In this document: positions 1-6,516 of the stretch, one piece after another | How positions within the stretch are numbered: the stretch's first letter is position 1 | How the letters are laid out: each line of letters begins with the position of its first letter | Assembly: GCA_019418225.1 (NCBI GenBank) | Contig: DYCF01000076.1 | Span: 1-8,877, forward strand | DNA from: Clostridiales bacterium | Lineage (GTDB): Bacteria; Bacillota; Clostridia; Lachnospirales; Cellulosilyticaceae | Reading direction: 5' to 3' | Length of the DNA: 8,877 nucleotides | Notes under the pieces: generated by a model | Told to the model about the DNA's origin: nothing | Database searches by the model: none | What the model saw: only the letters and a program-made list of their open reading frames with translations | Program-made: the position numbers and the translations under genes

Positions 1-67
1 AAGAAGCTCCGTTAAGTTTTTCTTTAATTTGGTTAACAACCACTTGTTTTTGTTCTACTTTTGCCAT
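1..67 (-). CDS. rplJ: 50S ribosomal protein L10, N-terminal fragment
   Basis: The first 22 codons of ribosomal protein L10 read MAKVEQKQVVVNQIKEKLNG and then A-S before the window ends, so the C-terminal part lies outside. L10 forms the base of the L7/L12 stalk on the large ribosomal subunit, where translation factors bind. The start is an ATG at 67-65 with an AGGAGG ribosome binding site at 80-75, 7 bases upstream. Identification rests on the typical L10 N-terminus (MAKVE...K...V..IKEKL) and, independently, on the L10 leader just upstream. In most Firmicutes rplJ is followed by rplL and preceded by rplK-rplA; here the upstream neighbour is a glycan gene cluster. The gene has its own promoter and leader, so it should be transcribed separately from that cluster. 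Confidence 0.93.
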   Translation of the reverse strand, partial: MAKVEQKQVVVNQIKEKLNGAS

Positions 68-133
68 TGTTGCACCTCCTTGATTTGATACCAAGTTTAA
101 TATTAATATTTACTGGCACAAATATTTAATATT

Positions 134-178
134 AAACAAAAAAATACCACTTTGCTCTTTTTCCGCAGGCAAAGTGGC
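134..178 (-). terminator. Intrinsic terminator/attenuator in the L10 leader
   Basis: In minus-strand sense, CCACTTTGC (177-169) pairs perfectly with GCAAAGTGG (155-147), with a 13-base loop, followed by an uninterrupted run of eight T (144-134 region: TATTTTTTTTG). It lies between the L10 leader core and the rplJ ribosome binding site. It therefore looks like a regulated attenuator rather than the end of an upstream gene. The loop contains CTGCGG, complementary to CCGCAG in the leader core. Confidence 0.85.
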
Positions 179-271
179 TATACATCCGTCCATTTATATA
201 AGACCTCGGTAGGTTGTATACGTTATGCCTTATCGGCACCTACTGTCTGCGGTACAGTATTCTTTTTAACA
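134..271 (-). ncRNA. Ribosomal protein L10 leader (rplJL autoregulatory 5' UTR)
   Basis: The transcript region upstream of rplJ carries the conserved L10-leader core. In minus-strand sense it reads ACCGCAGACAGTAGGTGCC (254-236), then an inner TGCC/GGCA hairpin, then AACCTACCGAGG further on. The long-range stem GTAGGT/ACCTAC pairs 243-238 with 214-209. This family (Rfam L10_leader type) is bound by L10 or the L10-L7/L12 complex and represses rplJL expression when the protein is in excess. The core is followed by a complete intrinsic terminator (134-178) before the rplJ ribosome binding site, which suggests control by premature termination. The exact 5' end is inferred from the promoter at 278-306. 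Confidence 0.88.
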
Positions 272-277
272 GATATT

Positions 278-306
278 ATTCTATCATATTCAAAACACGC
301 TGTCAA
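278..306 (-). promoter_or_regulatory. Sigma-A-type promoter of rplJ
   Basis: In minus-strand sense a perfect -35 box TTGACA (306-301) is followed by a 17-base spacer and TAGAAT (283-278), one mismatch from TATAAT. Transcription should begin near position 271, just ahead of the L10 leader. This is the best promoter match in the window and fits a highly expressed ribosomal protein operon. Confidence 0.85.
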
Positions 307-640
307 CATTTTATAAGCGCCTCTATTTAGCATCTACTATATTTTTAAGTCCTTAGCACATTCTTTGTAAGATGGCACAATGTCTTGTAAGTGTTTTACT
401 ATCTTATCTTGTTTCTTAAAATAATTAGATAATATAATTTAAACATCTGGAGAATTCTCTTACCCTTATTTAGCATTCACTATAATTAATGAGACTCCTC
501 TATAGTCTATCTCAATTATAAGCTTTAGTCTTAAGTGACTTTCTTGGCTTATTTTTGAAATAAAACTAAAAACACTCCAAACTATTTTTTGTATATGTCT
601 TGTGTCAGTTCACATCCACTAAATCTCTAATTGTATATCT
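307..640. other. Intergenic DNA, no gene recognised
   Basis: These 334 bases separate the end of the acetyltransferase gene from the rplJ promoter. They are very AT-rich, and I found no reading frame, RNA gene or convincing intrinsic terminator for the upstream cluster. The only internal structure is an imperfect 18-base direct repeat (324-341 and 467-484). Confidence 0.6.
324..484. repeat. Imperfect 18-bp direct repeat pair
   Basis: TATTTAGCATCTACTATA at 324-341 and TATTTAGCATTCACTATA at 467-484 match at 16 of 18 positions, the difference being a CT/TC swap. The copies are 143 bases apart in noncoding DNA just upstream of the rplJ promoter. They could be a regulatory protein site, a small duplication relic or a chance match in AT-rich sequence. 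Confidence 0.4.
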
Positions 641-1087
641 TTAAAGTACCAACTGTAATATCTTGCTTCTCTCCAACGACTTAATTTCGATGAATCCTCT
701 ATTCATATAGAACATCCTTGCATATCTATTCTCATCATACACTTCTAATTGTATTTCCACACATTTTCTCTCTTTACAACGTCTAACCACTTCATTCATG
801 AGTATTGATCCAATATGCTTGTTTGTATATTCTCTTTTTACCGCAAACGAAGTAATAAAAGCTATCTCATTATTACAGTATACTGAACAGGCTGCTACCT
901 CTTCACCTAAATTATCAGAGTATCCAAACACAGTATCAGCACATTTAGCAATTTTATCAGCATACTTTAAAATACTTACACGGGAAGATAAACTAGGAAT
1001 CATGTGCTCATCTATCTCATATAAAAACTTTTCTATTTTGTTTTTATATAATTCCCCACTACACCATTTAAAAGAAACCTCAAACAT
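641..1087 (-). CDS. GNAT-family N-acetyltransferase
   Basis: This is a 148-residue GNAT-fold acyl-CoA transferase, a usual length for a single-domain member. Motif A spans about residues 78-103 (start FITSFAVKREYTNKHIGSIL). Its acetyl-CoA pyrophosphate loop reads NKHIGS instead of the common R-G-K-G-I-G/A form. Motif B follows at about 120-132, with N, Y/A and the FYMNRGF signature. I chose the ATG at 1087 because GAGG lies 9 bases upstream. It overlaps the stop of the preceding gene by 8 bases, suggesting translational coupling; an ATG at 1102, 5 residues longer, is possible but has a weaker ribosome binding site. In this cluster a likely role is N-acetylation of the amino sugar made by the aminotransferase (inference). 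Substrate cannot be read from the sequence. Confidence 0.85.
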   Translation of the reverse strand: MFEVSFKWCSGELYKNKIEKFLYEIDEHMIPSLSSRVSILKYADKIAKCADTVFGYSDNLGEEVAACSVYCNNEIAFITSFAVKREYTNKHIGSILMNEVVRRCKERKCVEIQLEVYDENRYARMFYMNRGFIEIKSLERSKILQLVL

Positions 1088-2399
1088 TTTGAATAACCTC
1101 ATATACTTTCTTAACTGCCGTTTGTAATTCTGGTATTATAACACATAAGTCTCTATGTATCATTTCTCTCTCCTCAAAACAACGATCAACTTTATTTCTA
1201 AACTCATTTAAATTTCCTGGAGCACAAACATATTCTTCTAATCCCACTTGTTGAGAGAAACCAAACATTTTATCACTATATATTATGCGCTGATCATATT
1301 CAACAAATACAGTAGGTACATACTGACTTATAGCTGCTACAGATGCGTGTACTCTTCCAGTTATAAGCATATCAAACTTACCAATCACTGCTTTAAGTCT
1401 CTTAGGCACTAAAGGTTCATTAACTAATATGATGTGTTTCTTTAATTCAGGTCTACTTTTTATTAATATGTGGTAAAAATCATTTAATATATCGAAGTCT
1501 CTTCCATTCTTTAACTTAAAGTTAGGTGGAAGATCAAATCCATTTGTATGAGAAAATAATATGATGTCTCCATTTAAATCCTTAATAACATGTTCTACAA
1601 TTTCTCTAAAATTCTCATATTGACTTTCAGAACGTGGCCACATATCATATGGTCCCTCTGGCATATTAAATCCGCCAAAGGTCATCCCCACAACTGTCCG
1701 ATCATTACTTTTAACTTGATCTATCATCTTAGTCCACTTCGACTCATACGAACAATCTGCCTCAAATAAAAAAGATGGGCAAGGGGCATAAATAACATGG
1801 TCTGTTTTTAATCCCCATCTTTTTAAATTTTCTAAGGACACTTTTTCTCGAATCACAACTAAACTAAACTTTTCAAATACTTCTTTAGCTAAATCAGCGC
1901 CTTTTACGTTCTGAAAAGGACCTGGAGTAACTGCATATAAAATAGTCTTTTTACCCAGAAGCTGTGCTACTTGCATCTTTAAACAATCAACATAAAGTCG
2001 ATCTTTACCTACATGCTCCGCATTATCTCCCCACATATCTCCTGAAACATTTATGACATATTCACATTCACTTACAATTTTCACATAAGGATTTGCTTCA
2101 ATTGTCTTTCCATTTTCACCTAATTTTAAGATATCATAAGTATTCTGAAGATCATTCAATGCTTTTGTCACATCATTCCCATCCCAAGAATAATATAGTT
2201 CCATTGGTAATACATTAATTTTTTCATTTTTTATAAATTCATCGTCCATTTGAAAAGTAGTCACTATCTCATAATCTGGGAAAAATGAATGTAATAAGCG
2301 AAATAATGGTTCTACAATATAATAATTACCCACATTTCCATATTGCAATCTTCCCCAATGCAATGTACAAAGACCAGTAACTAATATCTTTTTATTCAT
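1080..2399 (-). CDS. Polysaccharide pyruvyl transferase family protein
   Basis: This 439-residue protein has the features of the polysaccharide pyruvyl transferase family (PF04230, CsaB-like). These are an N-terminal YGNVGNYYI segment (20-28), VINVSGDMWGD (115-125), a TPGPF turn (158-162), a short VIRE strand (182-185), and the C-terminal signature LITGRVHASVAA (345-356) with the conserved R349 and H351. Family members transfer pyruvate from phosphoenolpyruvate to a sugar as a ketal, making the glycan acidic, in the cytoplasm. Some relatives act on secondary cell-wall polymers. An AAGGAGG site 8 bases before the ATG overlaps the stop of the upstream radical SAM gene (14-base gap), so the two are surely co-transcribed. 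The 3' end overlaps the acetyltransferase gene. Acceptor sugar is unknown. The family call is firm; the reaction is by analogy. Confidence 0.88.
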   Translation of the reverse strand: MNKKILVTGLCTLHWGRLQYGNVGNYYIVEPLFRLLHSFFPDYEIVTTFQMDDEFIKNEKINVLPMELYYSWDGNDVTKALNDLQNTYDILKLGENGKTIEANPYVKIVSECEYVINVSGDMWGDNAEHVGKDRLYVDCLKMQVAQLLGKKTILYAVTPGPFQNVKGADLAKEVFEKFSLVVIREKVSLENLKRWGLKTDHVIYAPCPSFLFEADCSYESKWTKMIDQVKSNDRTVVGMTFGGFNMPEGPYDMWPRSESQYENFREIVEHVIKDLNGDIILFSHTNGFDLPPNFKLKNGRDFDILNDFYHILIKSRPELKKHIILVNEPLVPKRLKAVIGKFDMLITGRVHASVAAISQYVPTVFVEYDQRIIYSDKMFGFSQQVGLEEYVCAPGNLNEFRNKVDRCFEEREMIHRDLCVIIPELQTAVKKVYEVIQNV

Positions 2400-2413
2400 A
2401 CTAAAAATCCTCC

Positions 2414-3220
2414 TTACCTTTTAAGTTGTATTGCTGGTTCCACTCTAGGTACATCATTTCTAAACCCAACGCAATACGCACATGATGTCACACTTACTTG
2501 ATTTAGCATTCCAACTAATAGTTCCTTTTTCTTCTCAAGGGATACAGAATCATCCATAAGAGGAACATATTCCCCCTCAATAGCTGGAATATGTTTATTT
2601 CTGATTCTCCAATAAGATCTGGAGCATCTATGTATACATCCATCATTGATTACAAAGTACTTTCCTGATCCATGTAAACATTTTGCTCCATTCTCATCTC
2701 TTTTCTCGAGTGTTTTATGTTTTAATGTGTGATCAGAGAAATCAATCCATCCGTCATAATACAAGCCACTTCCAGTAAATTTGCTGATTCTATATGTGAT
2801 ACCTCTTCTTATTAATTCTCTTTCTATGTCATCTATTTTTACAGATAAATCAGGTCCATAATTGCTGAGAATAATTCGTGTATGTTCTTTATTATTCTCA
2901 AAGAAATCTAGCACCTCTTCAGGTATATTTAATGATGCATTAGTTACAAAATCTATACTTGCATTTACTTGATTTTTATACTTATTCATCTCATTTAATA
3001 TTCTTGCTATTTCCGGATTTAACAGTGGTTCTCCTCCTGTTATTGTAAACCTATTAACTGTATCTACTACCTCAAAATATCTTTTTAGTATTTTACTTGC
3101 TTCGTTATAACTCATAACCCATTTTTCTTTATAGTACGGAATGAATGCTAAGCAGTTCTTACAATTCAGATTACAAGCGCCCGCAACATTCAATGCTGTT
3201 CTCTTTACATTTACTTTCAA
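2414..3220 (-). CDS. Radical SAM enzyme B, Twitch-like auxiliary cluster
   Basis: A 268-residue radical SAM protein. Residues 16-23 carry CNLNCKNC, the CxxxCxxC site for the SAM-binding [4Fe-4S] cluster, and GGEP lies at 62-65. The middle holds WIDFSDHTLKH (158-168). The C-terminal part has C181, C199, C247 and C250, spaced 18, 48 and 3, plus an extra C195. The four spaced cysteines match the paralogue at 5598-6386 exactly and probably bind a second Fe-S cluster in a Twitch-type fold, as in the 2-deoxy-scyllo-inosamine dehydrogenase BtrN, a protein of similar size. Translation starts at TTG (3220-3218) behind AAGGAG at 10 bases; this start gives the same N-terminal length as the paralogue. 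A radical oxidation or rearrangement of a sugar is inferred; the true substrate is unknown. Confidence 0.9.
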   Translation of the reverse strand: MKVNVKRTALNVAGACNLNCKNCLAFIPYYKEKWVMSYNEASKILKRYFEVVDTVNRFTITGGEPLLNPEIARILNEMNKYKNQVNASIDFVTNASLNIPEEVLDFFENNKEHTRIILSNYGPDLSVKIDDIERELIRRGITYRISKFTGSGLYYDGWIDFSDHTLKHKTLEKRDENGAKCLHGSGKYFVINDGCIHRCSRSYWRIRNKHIPAIEGEYVPLMDDSVSLEKKKELLVGMLNQVSVTSCAYCVGFRNDVPRVEPAIQLKR

Positions 3221-3265
3221 AATAATATTTCTCCTTCTCTCATATATGTTATTTCTATAGCTACT

Positions 3266-3973
3266 TTAAATCATCTTAAAATAATTCATCATATCGTTAA
3301 TTTCATCAATATTGCAGAACATTAAAACATCTATAATTGATAATCCAGGTATAAAATCTCCATAAATCTGCTTATAAGGAATAATTTCTTGTTCTAAAAA
3401 AAATAGATTAATCTTCTCTTGCTCATATTTCATTGAATCAAAAAATTCTTTTCCACCTGGTGGATTAATGTATGTATCATACCCCATCCGTTTCGTAATA
3501 TACAATGCCCATTCATCTGGTGCATCTACTTGGATATCATTCATTCCCATTTCAGAAAAGACATCAAACTTCTTATCAATCCCTAAATATTCTGATGTAA
3601 TTTTTATACTATTAATGGCTAACTCTGACATGGATTTTTCTTCTGATTCTAGAACTGTTTTTATCAGTTCTAGTGTATCATCATAGTATGGCGCTTTATT
3701 TTTATATATACTTAATTGACCATAGATTTTTTCTTTCCATGACATAGAATCATTAATATATACAGCGTTTATTGCAGTATTCCTACTACATTTTTTTATA
3801 GGTACTGTAAAAAAAATAGGCTCATTGGAACAACTAAGTATACGATTTCGATTAATCCATCCTTTTCGAATATATTGTGGTGTATCAAAGAAAACAAAAT
3901 GGTCTGAGTTCTTTATCAATGAATAGTATCCAATATAAGGGAATAAGTATGGTTGCATAATGGCAATTCTCAT
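3266..3973 (-). CDS. WbqC-like family protein
   Basis: A 235-residue protein with the complete WbqC-like (PF08889) pattern: MRIAIMQPYLFPYIGYYSLI at the N-terminus, then DTPQYIRKGWINRNRI (30-45), NPPGG (170-174), and FIPGLSIIDVLMFC (207-220) near the end. Length is typical. The conserved D30, Q33, W39, N41, R42 and N43 look like an active or binding site, but no biochemical function is established to my knowledge. These proteins recur in O-antigen, capsule and flagellar glycan clusters, often beside DegT aminotransferases, which fits here. No signal peptide or membrane segment is seen, so it should be cytosolic. An AAAGGAG site lies about 6 bases before the ATG. Gaps of 78 and 45 bases separate it from its neighbours. 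Not a recognised amino- or glycosyltransferase by motif. Confidence 0.88.
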   Translation of the reverse strand: MRIAIMQPYLFPYIGYYSLIKNSDHFVFFDTPQYIRKGWINRNRILSCSNEPIFFTVPIKKCSRNTAINAVYINDSMSWKEKIYGQLSIYKNKAPYYDDTLELIKTVLESEEKSMSELAINSIKITSEYLGIDKKFDVFSEMGMNDIQVDAPDEWALYITKRMGYDTYINPPGGKEFFDSMKYEQEKINLFFLEQEIIPYKQIYGDFIPGLSIIDVLMFCNIDEINDMMNYFKMI

Positions 3974-4051
3974 AAAAACTCCTTTAACTTAATAATTATA
4001 ATGATAATTGTTTTTATACTCTTCTTCCTAAAATTCTATATATTTTCAGCA

Positions 4052-5566
4052 TCACTTTTCATCTTCTAACACTGCTTTCATACTTAATAATTCTTTATCC
4101 CCAGGTAATATTTCCAGATAGTCATATAATTCTTTCTCCGCAAATTCTCTATCTATCTTTAGAAATAGTTCAATTTGTTTCTTTTTCATATAAATGAAGT
4201 TTCTCTCATCTTCTTTAAGTGCTGCAATATTTAATCCAAGCTCTATAAGAATATTTCTACTCTTATTTACATATCCTTGTTCATTTTCTAAATACTCCTT
4301 AACTAAGGCCACGCCTTCATTAAGTTGCTTATTTAAAACAGCACTAATCAACTGCTTATATTGAGTAGCGAAAAAAAGAGTACTGCTCTGTAATAATGCT
4401 TCTTGTCTTACTATTTGCAGTATATAATTCTCAATTGCTACTTTCAGCATAGGGCAATCCCAAAACTTATAGATATCAACCAATAATTGATATAATCTTA
4501 TTCCATCATACATTGCCAATTTCTTAGGAATATAATGAATGATAGCGAACATTTCTGCTGCCTTCCTTGTAACTTCCTCATTTTCAAAAACATCTTGATT
4601 TATTAACCATTCACCAACTTCAGCATATTTACTACTATACCCTATCCTACATAATGAACGTGTTGCATTACAGCTAATTACATCATACATTAAAAGAATC
4701 TTATTTACATCACCAAATGCTCCAGAAATAATGAGATTTATTACATCTTTAGATTCACAATAATATACGTGCAATAAAAGATTCGTATTAGCTTTTGAAA
4801 CTTCCCCACACTTTTGCATCAAATAACTAGAATCTCTATCAAACAATATCTGAGGAGCAATAATCCTCTTTCTATCAGAATTATAATTACGATTTTCATT
4901 ATATAAATAGTAATTATATATTACATCTTTAATAATCCCTACTCGTTTACATCTTAATAATGCTTCCCTAACAAATAAAGTATCTGCCCCATAAGGAACA
5001 ACTGTAAGGTTTGATAAATTCATCTCATTTAGTACAGACAACTTAATCAGCTTTCCCCAATGAGTTCTCATAATTTGATAATATTCTTTAAATAAGTCTC
5101 CAAATAACTCTCCCTCAAGAATAATATTTTTTTCTATTGAACGTACACTTAATTCAGTATCATTCTCTGCATCTAAAAATCTACTACTACCACACACCAT
5201 ATCTAGATTGTCCTGCTCAATATGATTAATCATAGTCTCAAGGCAATTAGGTTCTAGTGTATCATCTGCATCAACTCTACAATAGTATCCCTCTTTTCCA
5301 TTACATAACGCTAATATTTCAGGAATTCCATACCTCCATCCAATAGGTTGCTCACTAATTTCATCAAAGAAAGTCAAGCGAAATCTATGATCTTCTTTAA
5401 CATATTCCTTAAGAAAATCTCTTGTATCACTTCCCGAACAATTATCGTATATTAAACATACAAAATTTTCATATGTCTGTTCTTTTATACTATCTAAAGC
5501 TCTTTTTAAATATTTAAATCCACTTTCATAAGACTGCAAATAAATATAGACTGTTTTCTTATTCAC
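4052..5566 (-). CDS. Family 2 glycosyltransferase with C-terminal helical extension
   Basis: A 504-residue protein with an inverting GT-A glycosyltransferase domain in roughly the first 235 residues. It shows the N-terminal strand VYIYLQSYESGFKYLKRALD, a YDN strand at 40-42, and the metal/nucleotide-binding RVDADD at 97-102. HWGKLIKLSVLN (169-180) and PYGADTLFVREALL (191-204) are typical GT2 elements. About 270 further residues are predicted helical; the final segment (about 475-502, with LEILPGDKELLSMKAVL) looks like a tetratricopeptide-type repeat. There is no membrane helix, so it probably acts in the cytoplasm on a nucleotide-sugar donor. The start is GTG (5566-5564) with AAGGAG 7 bases upstream. 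It is the only glycosyltransferase in the cluster; TPR-tailed GT2 enzymes can glycosylate proteins, which would suit flagellin, but the acceptor is inferred. Confidence 0.88.
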   Translation of the reverse strand: MNKKTVYIYLQSYESGFKYLKRALDSIKEQTYENFVCLIYDNCSGSDTRDFLKEYVKEDHRFRLTFFDEISEQPIGWRYGIPEILALCNGKEGYYCRVDADDTLEPNCLETMINHIEQDNLDMVCGSSRFLDAENDTELSVRSIEKNIILEGELFGDLFKEYYQIMRTHWGKLIKLSVLNEMNLSNLTVVPYGADTLFVREALLRCKRVGIIKDVIYNYYLYNENRNYNSDRKRIIAPQILFDRDSSYLMQKCGEVSKANTNLLLHVYYCESKDVINLIISGAFGDVNKILLMYDVISCNATRSLCRIGYSSKYAEVGEWLINQDVFENEEVTRKAAEMFAIIHYIPKKLAMYDGIRLYQLLVDIYKFWDCPMLKVAIENYILQIVRQEALLQSSTLFFATQYKQLISAVLNKQLNEGVALVKEYLENEQGYVNKSRNILIELGLNIAALKEDERNFIYMKKKQIELFLKIDREFAEKELYDYLEILPGDKELLSMKAVLEDEK

Positions 5567-5597
5567 ACAATATCTCCTTACATTATTTTAATATTAT

Positions 5598-6386
5598 TTA
5601 TTTAATTTGTTCAGCTGCTGGATACAATTGCGTCATTTCCGTTCTTCCATCGCAGTATGCACATGCTGTCGTACTTTTGCACCTTAATAAATTACCTAAA
5701 TGCTTTCTTTTTTCTTCAGTACTTATCCCTTCATCTAACAAATCTATATAATCTGCATCTGTAAACGGAATCAATTCTTTATATATCCTGTAAAAAGATC
5801 GCGTACATGTATGTAATTGCCCTCTATTGATAATATACTTCTTTCCTGTAAAAAAGTAACAACTACTAGCCTGTTTCTCACGTTCTATTTTAGTAGCATG
5901 TTTTAAATTATGATCTCTACAATCTATCCATTCAACTCGATTTTCCTCAGTATATAAAATGGCATTTATATTATGTTCCTTCAATTTCATATAATTTGTT
6001 TTTGCATATTTTGAAAGGTCTCCATAATTATTAACTACTATTTTTATTTTTTTACTTTGTGATAATACTGATAGCAGTTTTTCTGATAATTCAATCGTAC
6101 CATTTGTTATCAGTATTATCTCTTTACTAATTTGATCCTCATATTTAAATATTAACTGGATAATATCATTAATATATGGATTGATTAACGGTTCTCCTCC
6201 TGTGATTGAAAATTTGTCAACTGTATCTATAATCTGAAAATAATTTTCTAACACACTTTGAGCTTCTTCAAAAGATAACATCTTTGGTTTATCATAATAT
6301 GGTACATATGCTAAACATAGCTTGCATTTTAATGTACAAAACTCAGTAATCATTAGTGATGTACTTGCTAATCGAACTTTATTCAT
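5598..6386 (-). CDS. Radical SAM enzyme A, Twitch-like auxiliary cluster
   Basis: A 262-residue radical SAM protein paralogous to the one at 2414-3220. CTLKCKLC at 17-24 supplies the CxxxCxxC motif and SITGGEPLINP (60-70) the SAM-binding GGEP. A WIDCRDHNLKH motif lies at 153-163 and the C-terminal cysteines are C176, C194, C242 and C245, spaced 18, 48 and 3 as in the paralogue. C156 and C236 are unique to this copy. These four probably hold an auxiliary [4Fe-4S] cluster (Twitch-like, compare BtrN). The two copies share long runs of identity around CLAxxPYY, DTV..F.ITGGEPL.NP, LKH and CAYC.G, but have diverged elsewhere, so they are likely different enzymes rather than recent duplicates. An AGAGGG site precedes the ATG. 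The preceding gene ends 130 bases upstream; only 31 bases separate it from the glycosyltransferase. Confidence 0.9.
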   Translation of the reverse strand: MNKVRLASTSLMITEFCTLKCKLCLAYVPYYDKPKMLSFEEAQSVLENYFQIIDTVDKFSITGGEPLINPYINDIIQLIFKYEDQISKEIILITNGTIELSEKLLSVLSQSKKIKIVVNNYGDLSKYAKTNYMKLKEHNINAILYTEENRVEWIDCRDHNLKHATKIEREKQASSCYFFTGKKYIINRGQLHTCTRSFYRIYKELIPFTDADYIDLLDEGISTEEKRKHLGNLLRCKSTTACAYCDGRTEMTQLYPAAEQIK

Positions 6387-6516
6387 AAAAATACCCTCTT
6401 TTTATTTCAATTTTAAAAATATACTTAATTATATTAAATCAACCTATTGTATTCATTAAGTAAAACCTTTCTCTTTAATTCATATCTTATTATGAAAAAA
6501 ACTTCATAACTTATCT

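Noticed and set aside
491..513. Short imperfect inverted repeat (AGACT/AGTCT) downstream of the acetyltransferase
   Set aside because: Only 5 paired bases and no T-run; not a credible terminator for the operon.
798..1127. Plus-strand open frame of 109 codons
   Set aside because: It lies antisense over the acetyltransferase and the end of the pyruvyl transferase gene, has no ribosome binding site and shows no family features; it is a shadow of the real genes.
3468..3686. Plus-strand open frame of 72 codons
   Set aside because: Antisense to the well-supported WbqC-like gene, with low-complexity serine-rich content and no start signals.
6490..6509. TTATGAA/TTCATAA hairpin after the aminotransferase gene
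   Set aside because: A 7-bp stem with almost no GC and no T-run following in the direction of transcription; too weak to call a terminator, so the gene may still be co-transcribed with the next.
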